Shown here piece after piece: positions 27,606-40,380 of a DNA stretch of 64,000 nt. Positions within the stretch are counted from its first letter, which is position 1. Every line of letters starts with the position of its first letter. The notes below the pieces were generated by a model, which saw only the letters and a program-made list of their open reading frames with translations, ran no database searches and had not been told where the DNA came from. Source of the DNA: Desulfovibrio sp. Huiquan2017 (GTDB lineage: Bacteria > Desulfobacterota > Desulfovibrionia > Desulfovibrionales > Desulfovibrionaceae); NCBI RefSeq assembly GCF_017351175.1, contig NZ_JAFMPN010000009.1:103520-167519 (forward strand), given 5' to 3'. Position numbers and translations under genes: made by a program.

Positions 27606-27652
27606 ATATGTACACCATGGCCGATAACAGGCCGCCCAAGGAGGATGAAGGG

Positions 27653-28957
27653 ATGATCTACGACGTGAAGAACGAGACCCTGCCCAGGGACGAAATGGAA
27701 GCGCTCCAACTGCGCAGACTTAAGTCGCTGTGCGAACGGGTCTACGCCAACGTCCCGTTCTACAAGAAAAAATTTGATGAAAAGGGGGTCAAACCCCAAG
27801 ATATCAAAACCCTGAAGGACGTCACCCTGCTGCCCTTCACCGTCAAGCAGGATCTCCGTGACCAATACCCCTTCGGCATGTTCGCCGTGCCCAAGGATCA
27901 GATCGTCCGCATCCACTCCTCCTCCGGCACCACCGGTACGGCCACCGTGGTCGGCTACACCAAGCGCGACATCGACAATTGGGGAGAGCTCGTGGCCCGC
28001 TGCATGATGGCCGCGGGCGCATCCGCCGCCGACACGGTCCACAACGCCTATGGCTACGGCCTGTTCACGGGCGGCCTGGGCGCGCACTACGGGGCCGAGG
28101 CCTTGGGCGCCACCGTGGTTCCCATGTCCGGCGGCTCCACCCGCAGGCAGGTCACCCTGCTCAAGGATTTCGCCCCGGACGTCATCTGCTGCACGCCCTC
28201 ATACGCCCTGTTCCTGGCCGAAACCGGCCTGGAGATGGGCATCGACATCCGGGACCTGCCCCTGCGCATCGGCATCTTCGGAGCCGAGCCGTGGACCAAC
28301 GAGATGCGCGCAGAGATCGAAAAGAAGCTCGGCATCACGGCCATCGACATCTATGGCCTGTCCGAGGTCATGGGCCCCGGCGTGGCCATCGAATGCGCCG
28401 CCGCCCAGGACGGCCTGCACATTCAGGAGGATCACTTCCTGGCCGAGACCATCGACCCGGTCACCGGCGACCCTGTCGGCCCGGGCGAGGAAGGCGAGTT
28501 GGTCTTCACCACGCTGACCAAGGAAGGCATCCCGCTCATCCGCTACCGCACCCGCGACCTGACCACCCTGAACTACACGCCGTGCAAGTGCGGCCGCACC
28601 ACCGCCCGCATGAAGCGCGTGACCGGCCGGTCCGACGACATGCTCATCATCCGGGGCGTCAACGTCTTCCCGTCCCAGATCGAATCCATCCTCATCGACA
28701 CCGAGGGGCTGACGCCGCACTACCAGTTGATCGTTGAGCGCCAGGGCAACCTCGACACCCTGGAAGTCCGGGTGGAGGTCAACGAGTCCCTGTTCTCCGA
28801 CGAGATCAAGAGTTTACAGCGTGTGGAATCGAAGGTAATGAAGAACATTAAGGAATTCCTCGGCGTCACCGCCAAGGTCAAACTGGTCGAACCCAAGAGC
28901 ATCGAACGGTCTCTGGGCAAGGCCAAACGCATCATCGACAACCGTCACAAGGATTAG
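27653..28957 (+). CDS. paaK: Phenylacetate-CoA ligase
   Basis: 434 residues, standard length. Forms aryl-acetyl-CoA from the acid, ATP and CoA. AMP-binding P-loop [14 protein letters not shown] at 89-102, the A5-type [10 protein letters not shown] motif, YRTRDLT, and [20 protein letters not shown] with [11 protein letters not shown] in the C-terminal AMP-binding domain. ATG 27653 has AAGGAGG at ideal spacing. Upstream is a Phe-codon attenuator, suggesting use for aromatic amino acid synthesis (aryl-CoA plus CO2 to aryl-pyruvate by 2-oxoacid:ferredoxin oxidoreductase) rather than degradation. Followed 22 nt later by an ACT-domain protein. The oxidoreductase genes are not in the window. Confidence 0.93.
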   Translation: MIYDVKNETLPRDEMEALQLRRLKSLCERVYANVPFYKKKFDEKGVKPQDIKTLKDVTLLPFTVKQDLRDQYPFGMFAVPKDQIVRIHSSSGTTGTATVVGYTKRDIDNWGELVARCMMAAGASAADTVHNAYGYGLFTGGLGAHYGAEALGATVVPMSGGSTRRQVTLLKDFAPDVICCTPSYALFLAETGLEMGIDIRDLPLRIGIFGAEPWTNEMRAEIEKKLGITAIDIYGLSEVMGPGVAIECAAAQDGLHIQEDHFLAETIDPVTGDPVGPGEEGELVFTTLTKEGIPLIRYRTRDLTTLNYTPCKCGRTTARMKRVTGRSDDMLIIRGVNVFPSQIESILIDTEGLTPHYQLIVERQGNLDTLEVRVEVNESLFSDEIKSLQRVESKVMKNIKEFLGVTAKVKLVEPKSIERSLGKAKRIIDNRHKD

Positions 28958-28979
28958 CCCCTAAGCCAAGGAGAACACC

Positions 28980-29411
28980 ATGAAAGTCGATCAACTCTCC
29001 ATATTTCTGGAAAACCGGGCCGGACGTCTGGCCGAAGTCACCCGCATCCTGTCCGAGGCGGGGGTGAATATCCGCGCCTTGTCCCTGGCCGACACCTCGG
29101 ACTTCGGCATCCTGCGCCTGATCGTGTCCGACTTCGAGAAGGCCAAAACCAAACTGAAGGAAGCGGGCTTCACCGTAGGCCGCACCTCGGTGGTGGCCGT
29201 GGAGGTCAACGACCAGCCGGGCGGCCTGAACGCCATCCTGAGCATGCTTCAAGAGGCGGGCATCAACGTGGAGTACATGTACGCCTTCGTCCAGCAGTCC
29301 GGCGACTCGGCCATTCTCATCTTCCGCTTCGACCGCACGGACCAGGGCATCGAGCTGCTTCGCAAGAACAACATCAACATCATCCCCGGCGACAAGCTCT
29401 ACACCATGTAG
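28980..29411 (+). CDS. Tandem ACT-domain protein
   Basis: 143 residues comprising two ACT domains (about 1-68 and 70-143), each with the Gly-rich turn [15 protein letters not shown] and [17 protein letters not shown] domains bind amino acids and control enzymes. This stand-alone form is typically found next to paaK and the indolepyruvate oxidoreductase genes in anaerobes, and may act as an amino-acid-sensing regulator of PaaK. ATG 28980 with AGGAG upstream. Ends at a strong terminator; under the paaK attenuator. Confidence 0.9.
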   Translation: MKVDQLSIFLENRAGRLAEVTRILSEAGVNIRALSLADTSDFGILRLIVSDFEKAKTKLKEAGFTVGRTSVVAVEVNDQPGGLNAILSMLQEAGINVEYMYAFVQQSGDSAILIFRFDRTDQGIELLRKNNINIIPGDKLYTM

Positions 29412-29429
29412 CGCTTCCGCAACCAAGCG

Positions 29430-29467
29430 AAAAAAAGGGTGAAGGCATGACGCCTCCACCCTTTTTT
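29430..29467 (+). terminator. Bidirectional terminator after the ACT gene
   Basis: AAAAAAGGGTGAAGGC and GCCTCCACCCTTTTTT pair with one internal mismatch around ATGAC. T-runs occur on both strands, so it also ends the convergent solute-binding protein gene. Confidence 0.92.
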
Positions 29468-29486
29468 CGGTCCAGACCAGGGAGGA

Positions 29487-30281
29487 TCAATAGCGTTCCA
29501 TGATCCGCTTGTAGACGCCGCGCTCCTGGTTGGCCCGAATGCGCTCGTTGACCTCGGGCAGGCGGGCCTCCCAGCCCGGATGGCGGTTGAAGGCGAAGCG
29601 CAGCTCCGTGCGGCCGAGCGGCCTGGAGGCGAAATGAAAGTCTTTCATGGACAGCTCCGAGGATTTGTTGATGATCCAACGCACCGTAAATTGGTCGAAC
29701 AGGGCCACGTCCACCCGGCCCGCCTTGAGCATGCGCAACAGGACCATATCACTGTTCACGTCATAGCGAACCGCCTCGCCGCTCCTGAACAACGGTTCGA
29801 CCTCGGGGTATCTGTAGAATTTGATGCAGCCGATGACCAGACCGTGCAAGTCGGCCGGACTGTTGTACTCCACCACCCGGTTCCGCCGGGACAGCAGCAC
29901 GGTCTGCAAGGTCAGCACGGGCTCGCTCCACAGATAGAGATCGGCGTCCTCCATCCATTCCCGGCACTCCAGACGGGTGTAAACCCCGCTCCCCGATACC
30001 CGCAAGACGCTTCGCGAAGCCGGGACCATCTGCACGAGCGTCCCGACGCCTTCGGGCATGGAGACCCGGAAGATGTCCAGGGCCGCCCCCTTGGGCTCCC
30101 CGTTGACGACCATCTCGAAGGGGGGCCACCCCCTGGTGAACAGAGCGAAGGTGACGGCGTCGCGGGCCAGAGCCGAGCGCACCTGGAACGCCATGGCCAG
30201 AACCAACGAAAAAACCGTTACCCAAAGCAGCCTATGGATCACTGCGAACAACCGAACCTCCCTCGCCGAACGACTCGGCAT
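29487..30281 (-). CDS. Periplasmic solute-binding-like protein (family 3)
   Basis: 264 residues from ATG 30281. An N-terminal hydrophobic segment (LLWVTVFSLVLAMAFQ) followed by a cleavage-like ALA, then a family-3 substrate-binding fold: LFTRGWPPFEMVVNGEPKG and DVALFDQFTVRWIIN. Stands alone with no transporter genes, so it may be an orphan binding protein or sensor; substrate unknown. Start uncertain because no clear ribosome site precedes ATG 30281. Confidence 0.75.
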   Translation of the reverse strand: MPSRSAREVRLFAVIHRLLWVTVFSLVLAMAFQVRSALARDAVTFALFTRGWPPFEMVVNGEPKGAALDIFRVSMPEGVGTLVQMVPASRSVLRVSGSGVYTRLECREWMEDADLYLWSEPVLTLQTVLLSRRNRVVEYNSPADLHGLVIGCIKFYRYPEVEPLFRSGEAVRYDVNSDMVLLRMLKAGRVDVALFDQFTVRWIINKSSELSMKDFHFASRPLGRTELRFAFNRHPGWEARLPEVNERIRANQERGVYKRIMERY

Positions 30282-30894
30282 GCTCTGTGAATAAAAATCA
30301 TTATCCCAAAGGAGCATGCGAATAAACCGGAACTGAGAGGAATTTCTGCTCTCTCCACACATTATCCACAGGTTGCACAAAAAAGAACATCCTGAGGCAG
30401 AGGCTGTGAAAAACAACCCCAAACCAAGGTGAAAGGCCTTTCCCCGGCAGGCCCGCCTGGGCAACGCCAATCCGGCGACAACACGTATCCACAGTATCCG
30501 CCCTGATTTTTTCCGGAAACGGACAGCCAGCCCCTGGGACCGGAACCGCCAGCGGTCGCCCAGGGGCGCCTTCCCCTTTTCCGAGGGCCCCTCACCCCAC
30601 ATCCGTGCGGTCGGTCGAACGTACCGATCCGTCAGAGGCGAATTCCTTCATAAAACGTATCTTCTCGGTTTTCTCGATAAAAATATCGTCACTATGCGCG
30701 GCAATACCATCCATTCTCCGACCATACCCCGTTTTTCATGGCCATGGCAGCCGCCCCCCCCCCAACCCGCCCGCCCCCTCGGGCGGACCGACGACCTCAT
30801 TTCCTTTGCAAAGGTATTGCCGAAAGCGACCCGCCGAAGTATATGAGTAGAACCCGATAGGCAAAATCGGGATTCTTTCAAGGCGGTGCATAGG
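30282..30894. other. Long intergenic region with DnaA-box-like sites
   Basis: 613 nt between a divergent binding-protein gene and an HPt gene. It holds one perfect DnaA-box match TTATCCACA (30362-30370), an 8/9 match GTATCCACA (30485-30493), a C-rich stretch and GC hairpin near 30750-30785, and a small hairpin CCCGAT/ATCGGG at 30853-30870. Open frames in the interval have no ribosome site or recognisable sequence. No riboswitch or tRNA seen. Confidence 0.45.
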
Positions 30895-31239
30895 GTGGAA
30901 AAGGAAATAGTAGACAGCAAGTTTCTGGAATCCATGGCGGATCGTCGTCCGTTCATGAAGCGGATGTTCACCGTGTTCATCTCCCAGGAACCCAAAAGGA
31001 TCCAGCACATCAAAGACGCGCTGATCTCAGGGGACGTGGAGATGCTGCGCCATCTGGCCCACTCCCTCAAAGGCGGTGCGGCCACCATCGGCGTGGAACG
31101 GGTGCGCGAATGTTGCCTGCAACTGGAGAACGCCTGCAAGTCTGGAGACTTGAACTCGGCCATGGCCCTCATGGACCAGCTCGAAGAAGAGATGCGCCAG
31201 GCCTACAAATTCATGTTCAATTACCTGGCCGAACAATAA
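30895..31239 (+). CDS. HPt-domain phosphotransfer protein
   Basis: 114 residues, essentially a single HPt four-helix bundle with the phospho-acceptor His in HLAHSLKGGAATIGVERVRE. It relays phosphate between a hybrid kinase and a response regulator. GTG 30895 was preferred because AAGGCGG sits eight bases upstream; GTG 30886 would add three residues. No kinase or regulator is adjacent, so it is an orphan; the SixA-like phosphatase at 15382 is a candidate antagonist by family only. Ends at a terminator. Confidence 0.85.
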   Translation: MEKEIVDSKFLESMADRRPFMKRMFTVFISQEPKRIQHIKDALISGDVEMLRHLAHSLKGGAATIGVERVRECCLQLENACKSGDLNSAMALMDQLEEEMRQAYKFMFNYLAEQ

Positions 31240-31263
31240 CTCGGTCCGAACGCGCCGTTTCCG

Positions 31264-31295
31264 GGCCCGTCGGCATGACCGGCGGGCTTTTTTTG
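31264..31295 (+). terminator. Terminator after the HPt gene
   Basis: GCCCGTCGG and CCGGCGGGC pair around CATGA and run into seven T. Also lies just downstream of the convergent MATE gene. Confidence 0.88.
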
Positions 31296-31310
31296 CGTCC
31301 GCCGCCCGCT

Positions 31311-32663
31311 CTATCCCTTCAGCGGCGCCTCGCCCACGCCGGGCCAGATGCGCACCAGACCGAACCCGGCCCGGATAAACGCCCACAGGGCCGTGGCCAG
31401 CCAGATATAGACCAACACGGGTTGCAGCCGGAACATTTCCACGCCCAGAACGCACGCCACGCCTACGGCCGAGGCCGCCAGCATGCTGTTGCGCAGATAG
31501 GCGAAATCCCCCGTACCCCAGTGGATGCCGTCCGTGGCGAAGGACAAGGAGCCGACGGGCTGGGACAGGGCGACCACAAGCCAGGCAGGCCCGAAGGCCG
31601 CATGGGCTGCCGAAGGCACCAGCAGCCAGGCCACGAAGTCGGTACCGAGCAGCATGGCCAGGCATAGGAACATACCCGTGCCGAAGCTCCACCAACAGAC
31701 CAATCGGGCCACCGAACGCGCCTGGGGCCGGTCGCTCGCCCCCAGGAAATAGCCCACCAGGCTCTGGCCGGTTATGGCGAAGGCGTCGAGAAACAAGGCC
31801 GAAAAGAGGAAGAACTGCCGGATGGCCTGGAAGGCCGCGCCCTGGTCAGCGCCGAATCGGTTGGCCACACGGGTGCACAGAGCAAGAAAGACCAGCACCG
31901 CCCCGGTGCGCAGAAACAGGTCGCCGCCCACGCGCATGAGGCGGGCCAGCCCCGCGCCGCGCATGTGCCAGGTCAGTCCCAGGGTGCGGGCTACCGCGAT
32001 CAGACACCAGAACGCCCCGATCCACTGGCTGACCGTGCTGGCGATAGCCGCGCCGGCCACGCCCATGGCCGGGAACGAGCCGTGCCCGAAGATAAGCAGC
32101 CAGTCCAGGACCACGTTGACCAGATTGATGCCCACGGCGACGTAGAGCGGCGTGTGCATGTCCTGAGCGCCGCGCAGCCCGCCGAAACAGGCCAGGGTGA
32201 CCAGCACGGCGGGCGCGCCCAGCAGGCGATACAACATGTATTCGCAGGCAAAGTCGTTGACCACTCCCTCGGCCCCGAACACGGCCGCGATGAACGGCAG
32301 GAACCAAATGGACGCGGCCAGCAAAACCAGCCCGATCCCGCCCGCCAGCAGACAGGCCAGGGAAACCACTTTGACCGCCCGTTCGTCGTCGCCCCGGCCC
32401 ACGCCGTGCGCCACCTCGGTCTGGGTGGCGACGCCCAGAAACGTGAAGGCCCAGAAGATGGCCGAAAAGGCCATGGTGCCCACCCCCAGCGCGGCCACGG
32501 GCTCGGAACCGGGCAACCGGGCCACAAAGGCCGTGTCGGCCAACCCGGTCAACGGCTCGGCCACCAAAGAAAAGAGCACGGGCACGGCCATACGGAAAAG
32601 CGTCCGATTGGGCCGGTCCAGAAAAGGATGTCGCTTCGGTTCTGTCGGGTTGTCCTGCACCAC
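31311..32663 (-). CDS. MATE-family efflux transporter
   Basis: 450 residues with twelve predicted helices in two bundles. MATE markers include TLFRMAVPVLFSLVAEPLTG and GLADTAFVARLPGSEPVAAL near the N-terminus. Sodium- or proton-driven export of drugs or metabolites. Start GTG 32663 (AGGAG five bases upstream); adjacent GTG 32660 is equally possible. Divergent from cls. Confidence 0.88.
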   Translation of the reverse strand: MVQDNPTEPKRHPFLDRPNRTLFRMAVPVLFSLVAEPLTGLADTAFVARLPGSEPVAALGVGTMAFSAIFWAFTFLGVATQTEVAHGVGRGDDERAVKVVSLACLLAGGIGLVLLAASIWFLPFIAAVFGAEGVVNDFACEYMLYRLLGAPAVLVTLACFGGLRGAQDMHTPLYVAVGINLVNVVLDWLLIFGHGSFPAMGVAGAAIASTVSQWIGAFWCLIAVARTLGLTWHMRGAGLARLMRVGGDLFLRTGAVLVFLALCTRVANRFGADQGAAFQAIRQFFLFSALFLDAFAITGQSLVGYFLGASDRPQARSVARLVCWWSFGTGMFLCLAMLLGTDFVAWLLVPSAAHAAFGPAWLVVALSQPVGSLSFATDGIHWGTGDFAYLRNSMLAASAVGVACVLGVEMFRLQPVLVYIWLATALWAFIRAGFGLVRIWPGVGEAPLKG

Positions 32664-32755
32664 GTATTCTCCTGACCGGAAACCCAGAACACATCCGCCG
32701 AACAAATACAAGCAATGCTTTCCCTTCCCATCGCTTTTTGATAGTACTGATTGCT

Positions 32756-34204
32756 ATGGAATCCATGGAAATGTCTTTTCTTCTCGGGCTGGCCAGCCTG
32801 TTCTATACAGTCATGGAGATCACGGGCATCATCACGGCCATCATCGCCGTACGCGAAACCCGCACCCCGCAGGGCGCCGTAGCCTGGGCCATCTCCCTGG
32901 TCACCTTCCCGATCTTCTCTCTGCCGCTCTATTGGATATTCGGCCGGTCCAAATTCCACGGCTACGTGGACGCCATGCGCACCGGCCGGGCCGAATTCCA
33001 GCGGCGCATCGACAAGCACCACCACGTGCCGCCCGTCACCCCGCTGTCCGAGCGTCTTTCCCCCCACTCGCCGCACACGGTCTTCGAGACCCTGGCCGAA
33101 TCACCGTTTCTCGGCGGCAACGACATGGAACTGCTGGTCAACGGCCCGGCCACCTTCAAGGCCATCTTCGCCGCCATCGAGCAGGCCGAGCGCTACGTGC
33201 TCATCCAGTTCTACATCGTCCGCGACGACGACCTGGGCAAGGAGCTCGGGGAACTGCTCCTGCGCAAGGTCCGCCAGGGCGTCAGCATCCGTTTCCTCTA
33301 CGACGAACTCGGCAGCTACTCGACCCCGGCCGCTTATTGGGAGACCCTGCGCGCCGCGGGCATCGAAGCCTTTCCCTTCCACACCACGCGCGGCCCGGGC
33401 AACCGCTTCCAGCTCAACTTCCGCAACCACCGCAAGATTGTAGTCGTCGACGGCCACACCGCTTTCATCGGCGGGCACAACGTGGGCACCGAGTATCTTG
33501 GCGGCAAGGACAACGGCTATGGCGGCTGGCGCGACACCCATGCCCGGATCAGCGGTCCGGCCGTACTGCCCATCCAGGTCTGCTTCGGCAAGGACTGGTA
33601 CTGGGCCACCAGCGAGATCCCGGACCTCGACCTGACCATGCCCGCCAAGCGGGGCACGGCCGAGGTCCTGGCCCTGCCCACGGGCCCGGTGGACACCCTG
33701 GAGAACTGCTCGATCATGTTCATCCAGGCCATTGCCTCGGCCAAGAAACGGTTCTGGATCGCCAGCCCCTATTTCGTGCCCGACACCTCGGTCATGAAGG
33801 CCCTTCAGATGGCCTCCATGCGCGGGGTGGACGTGCGCATCATGCTCCCGCGCAAGCCCGACCACATGCTCGTCTACCTGGCCGGGTTCGCCTGCCTCAA
33901 GGAGTTGTCCCGGCCCGGCATACGAGTCTTCCGCTACGATGACGGATTTCTGCACCAAAAGGTCTTCCTGGCGGACGACACCCTGGCCGGGGTAGGCACG
34001 GCCAACCTCGACAACCGCTCCTTCCGGCTCAATTTCGAAATCACCATGCTCATCGAGGACCAGGACTTCTGCAAGAGCATCGAGGCGATGTTCCTCGACG
34101 ACTTCCACCATTGCGTTGAAACCGGACTCGACGAATACGACAAGAAAAACATTCTTCACCAGACCATCATTCGCTTCGCCCGCCTCCTCTCGCCCATTTT
34201 GTAG
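32756..34204 (+). CDS. cls: Cardiolipin synthase (PLD family)
   Basis: 482 residues. Two N-terminal membrane helices and two HKD catalytic motifs, HRKIVVVDGHTAFIGGHN and HQKVFLADDTLAGVGTANLD. Makes cardiolipin from phosphatidylglycerol. Several in-frame ATGs cluster at 32756, 32765 and 32771; the first is annotated. Alone on the plus strand; the PG supply would come from the pgsA genes in the window. Confidence 0.93.
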   Translation: MESMEMSFLLGLASLFYTVMEITGIITAIIAVRETRTPQGAVAWAISLVTFPIFSLPLYWIFGRSKFHGYVDAMRTGRAEFQRRIDKHHHVPPVTPLSERLSPHSPHTVFETLAESPFLGGNDMELLVNGPATFKAIFAAIEQAERYVLIQFYIVRDDDLGKELGELLLRKVRQGVSIRFLYDELGSYSTPAAYWETLRAAGIEAFPFHTTRGPGNRFQLNFRNHRKIVVVDGHTAFIGGHNVGTEYLGGKDNGYGGWRDTHARISGPAVLPIQVCFGKDWYWATSEIPDLDLTMPAKRGTAEVLALPTGPVDTLENCSIMFIQAIASAKKRFWIASPYFVPDTSVMKALQMASMRGVDVRIMLPRKPDHMLVYLAGFACLKELSRPGIRVFRYDDGFLHQKVFLADDTLAGVGTANLDNRSFRLNFEITMLIEDQDFCKSIEAMFLDDFHHCVETGLDEYDKKNILHQTIIRFARLLSPIL

Positions 34205-34298
34205 GGGGAAAGGAAGGCCCGCCGGAGAAGGATTCATCCGAGCTCCGCCGCAAAGCGGCTTTCCGCATCCGATCTTTCCTTTCAAAAAACAGGCCCAT

Positions 34299-34330
34299 AA
34301 AAAAAGGGAGCCCTGAACGGGACTCCCTTT
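34299..34330 (-). terminator. Terminator after dapB
   Basis: AAAGGGAGTCCC/GGGCTCCCTTT stem around GTTCA with seven T on the minus strand, just beyond the dapB stop. Confidence 0.92.
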
Positions 34331-34352
34331 GCTTGCCTCGATGCCGTTCGGC

Positions 34353-35132
34353 CTAGAAGATGTCGGCCATGGAATAAAGCTTGCCGGGCTTCTGGCCGAC
34401 CAGCCATTTGGCGGCACGCAGGGCACCGGCGGCGAAGGTCTCGCGGGAATGGGCACGGTGGGTGACTTCAATGCGCTCGCCGGGGCCGAAGAAGAACATG
34501 GTATGTTCGCCGACCACGTCGCCGCCGCGCAGGGTCTGGACGCCGATTTCCTTCTTGGGGCGCTCGCCGATGATGCCGTCGCGGCAATGCTTCTTGACGT
34601 CGTCGTAGTTCCAGCCACGCGCCTCGGCCAAAACCTGAGCCAGTTTGAGGGCAGTGCCGCTGGGGGAATCCTTTTTCATCTTGTGATGGGTCTCGACGAG
34701 CTCGATATCGTAGCTCTCACCCAGGGCCTGGACGAGCAAAGGCATGATCTTGAGCAGGACGTTGATGCCCACGGACATATTCGGCGCCCAGAAAAGCGGA
34801 ACCTGCTTGGCGGACTCGGCCAGTTCGGCCTGTTGCTCGGGGCTCAACCCGGTGGTGCCGATGACGGCGGGGTTACCGTGTTTGGCGGCGGTTTTGGCCA
34901 TGGCCACGGACGACTCCGGAGCCGTAAAGTCGATGATCACCGCGCCCGGGACCTTGGGCAGCAGATCCTCCAGGCAGTCGGCAACCTCACAGTCCTCATA
35001 CCGCATGCCGTCCGTATTGCCCTTGCGTTCGCACGCACCCACCAAATTCAATTCCCCGTCGGCCAGAGTCTGATTGACCAACATGTTGCCCATGCGGCCC
35101 TTGGCCCCCAGGATAACGATGTCCACAGTCAT
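34353..35132 (-). CDS. dapB: 4-hydroxy-tetrahydrodipicolinate reductase
   Basis: 259 residues. Reduces hydroxy-tetrahydrodipicolinate to tetrahydrodipicolinate in lysine and meso-DAP synthesis. NAD(P)-binding [16 protein letters not shown] at the start and the catalytic motif [20 protein letters not shown] in the C-terminal domain. ATG 35132 is supported by the glycine-rich motif placement; the longer frame upstream adds unconserved sequence. 34 nt after ligA; last of uvrB-channel-ligA-dapB. Confidence 0.96.
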   Translation of the reverse strand: MTVDIVILGAKGRMGNMLVNQTLADGELNLVGACERKGNTDGMRYEDCEVADCLEDLLPKVPGAVIIDFTAPESSVAMAKTAAKHGNPAVIGTTGLSPEQQAELAESAKQVPLFWAPNMSVGINVLLKIMPLLVQALGESYDIELVETHHKMKKDSPSGTALKLAQVLAEARGWNYDDVKKHCRDGIIGERPKKEIGVQTLRGGDVVGEHTMFFFGPGERIEVTHRAHSRETFAAGALRAAKWLVGQKPGKLYSMADIF

Positions 35133-35166
35133 AAAGACGCTCCTTTCGATAAAAAAGTTCGTATGG

Positions 35167-38278
<3,112 letters not shown>

Positions 38279-38281
38279 CCC

Positions 38282-40294
38282 TTACCCCAATTCCAGCATG
38301 CGCTCGCGGATGCGGGCGATGCGATCCCTGAGTTTCGCCGCCCGTTCGAATTCCAGTTCCTTGGCAGCCTCACGCATCTCACGTTCCAGCTGTTTGACGG
38401 TCCGGTTCAGGGTTTTCTGATCAGCGCCGTAGTCCACCCCGTCCTCGGCGGCCATGGCCACGGTCCCTCCGTGGTCGTCGCGCCCTCCGTGCCCCCCGAG
38501 TTCCTCGAAAAAGTTGTCCATCTTCTTGCGGATGGTGGTCGGCGTAATGCCGTGCTCCAGGTTGTAGGCCTCCTGCTTCTCCCGTCGGCGCTCGGTCTCG
38601 CCCATGGCCGCGGCCATGGAGTCGGTAATCTTGTCCGCATAGAGGATGACCCGCCCTTCCACGTTGCGGGCGGCCCGCCCGAAGGTCTGAATGAGCGAGC
38701 GTGCGGAACGGAGAAAACCCTCCTTGTCGCCGTCCAGGATGGCCACCAGAGAGACCTCGGGGATATCCAACCCCTCGCGCAGGAGGTTAATGCCCACCAG
38801 GACGAAGAACTCGCCTTCCCGGAGCGCCTTGATGATGGCCATGCGCTCCAGGGTGTCGATGTCGGAGTGCAAATACCTGGACTGCACGCCCATCTGATTC
38901 AGATAGTCATTCAGGTCCTCGGCCATGCGCTTGGTCAGCGTGGTCACCAAAACCCGTTCGTTCTTCGACTGTCTTTTCTTACATTCCGCCAGCAGATCGT
39001 CAATCTGTCCCTGGGTCTTCCGCACCTCGATCTGCGGATCGAGAAGCCCCGTGGGCCGAATAATCTGTTCCACCACCACGCCTTGAGCCAAATCCAGTTC
39101 CAGCGGGCCGGGCGTGGCCGAGACGTAGACCGCCTGATGGATACGCTCCTGGAATTCCTCGTAATTGAGCGGCCGGTTGTCCAGGGCCGAAGGCAGGCGG
39201 AAGCCGAAATCCGCCAAGGTGGTCTTGCGTGAACGGTCGCCCCGGTACATGCCGCCCACCTGGGGCAGGGCAATGTGCGACTCGTCCACAAACAGGATGA
39301 AGTCGTCCGGAAAATAGTCAAGCAGGGTCGAGGGAGGCTGGCCTTCCACCCGGCCGTCCAGGTGGCGCGAGTAATTCTCGATGCCGTTACAATAGCCCAA
39401 CTCCTCGATGGTTTCGAGATCGTACTGGGTACGTTGCTCCAGGCGTTGCGCCTCGACCAGCTTGCCCGCTCGTTTGAAATAGGCCAGCCGGGACTGCAAC
39501 TCGTTGCGGATGTCGTTGATGGCCCGGTCCACGTTGTCGCGATCGGACACGAAGTGCGAACCGGGATAGATAACCGTCTTGCGCAGCCGATCCTTGACTT
39601 CGCCGGTCAGCGGGTCGGTCTCGGTAATGGAGTCGATCTCGTCGCCGAAAAACTCGATGCGCAACGCCTTCTCCCGGCTGTAGGCCGGAATGATCTCGAC
39701 CACGTCGCCGCGCACTCGAAAACTGCTGCGGTGGAAATCGTAGTCATTGCGCTCATAATGGATTTCCACCAGCCTCCCGAGCAGGGACTCCATGGCCATG
39801 GTCTGGCCTTCCTCCACGGGAATGACCATCTTGGCGTAGAAATCGGGCGATCCCAATCCGTAGATACACGACACCGAGGCCACCAGGAGCACGTCCCGAC
39901 GCGTCAGCAGCGCGTGGGTGGCCGAATGGCGCATCTTGTCGATGTCATCGTTGATGGACGAATCCTTCTCGATGTACACATCCGAGTGCGGCATGTAGGC
40001 TTCCGGCTGGTAGTAATCGTAATAACTAACGAAATACTCCACGGCATTGTGCGGGAACAGCCCCCGGAACTCGGTATAGAGCTGAGCGGCCAGAGTCTTG
40101 TTCGGGGCCAGGATCAGGGCCGGGCGGTTGAGTTGGGCCACCACGTTGGCCATGGTGAAGGTCTTGCCTGTGCCCGTGGCGCCGAGCAGGACCTGATCGC
40201 GCACGCCGCCGTTCAGCCCGGCGATGAGTTCGGCCACGGCCCGGGGCTGGTCGCCCTTGAGCGTATATTCGCTGACGAGTTCGAAATCCGGCAT
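38282..40294 (-). CDS. uvrB: UvrABC system protein B
   Basis: 670 residues. DNA-damage recognition helicase-like subunit. Walker [11 protein letters not shown], the beta-hairpin [12 protein letters not shown], Walker B-like [17 protein letters not shown], and the C-terminal UVR motif ([18 protein letters not shown]) that contacts UvrC/UvrA. First gene of a four-gene unit with the channel, ligA and dapB. uvrA and uvrC are elsewhere. Confidence 0.97.
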   Translation of the reverse strand: MPDFELVSEYTLKGDQPRAVAELIAGLNGGVRDQVLLGATGTGKTFTMANVVAQLNRPALILAPNKTLAAQLYTEFRGLFPHNAVEYFVSYYDYYQPEAYMPHSDVYIEKDSSINDDIDKMRHSATHALLTRRDVLLVASVSCIYGLGSPDFYAKMVIPVEEGQTMAMESLLGRLVEIHYERNDYDFHRSSFRVRGDVVEIIPAYSREKALRIEFFGDEIDSITETDPLTGEVKDRLRKTVIYPGSHFVSDRDNVDRAINDIRNELQSRLAYFKRAGKLVEAQRLEQRTQYDLETIEELGYCNGIENYSRHLDGRVEGQPPSTLLDYFPDDFILFVDESHIALPQVGGMYRGDRSRKTTLADFGFRLPSALDNRPLNYEEFQERIHQAVYVSATPGPLELDLAQGVVVEQIIRPTGLLDPQIEVRKTQGQIDDLLAECKKRQSKNERVLVTTLTKRMAEDLNDYLNQMGVQSRYLHSDIDTLERMAIIKALREGEFFVLVGINLLREGLDIPEVSLVAILDGDKEGFLRSARSLIQTFGRAARNVEGRVILYADKITDSMAAAMGETERRREKQEAYNLEHGITPTTIRKKMDNFFEELGGHGGRDDHGGTVAMAAEDGVDYGADQKTLNRTVKQLEREMREAAKELEFERAAKLRDRIARIRERMLELG

Positions 40295-40380
40295 TCTTTT
40301 TTACACCCAGGCTTGAATCGGCCCGTTAAAACACGTACATATCAAGATATACCCTGCAACCGAGATTCGGAGTCAGAGCT

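Noticed and set aside
30605-30850. Plus-strand 81-residue frame in the long gap
   Set aside because: Covers a C-rich tract giving a proline run; no ribosome site or family.
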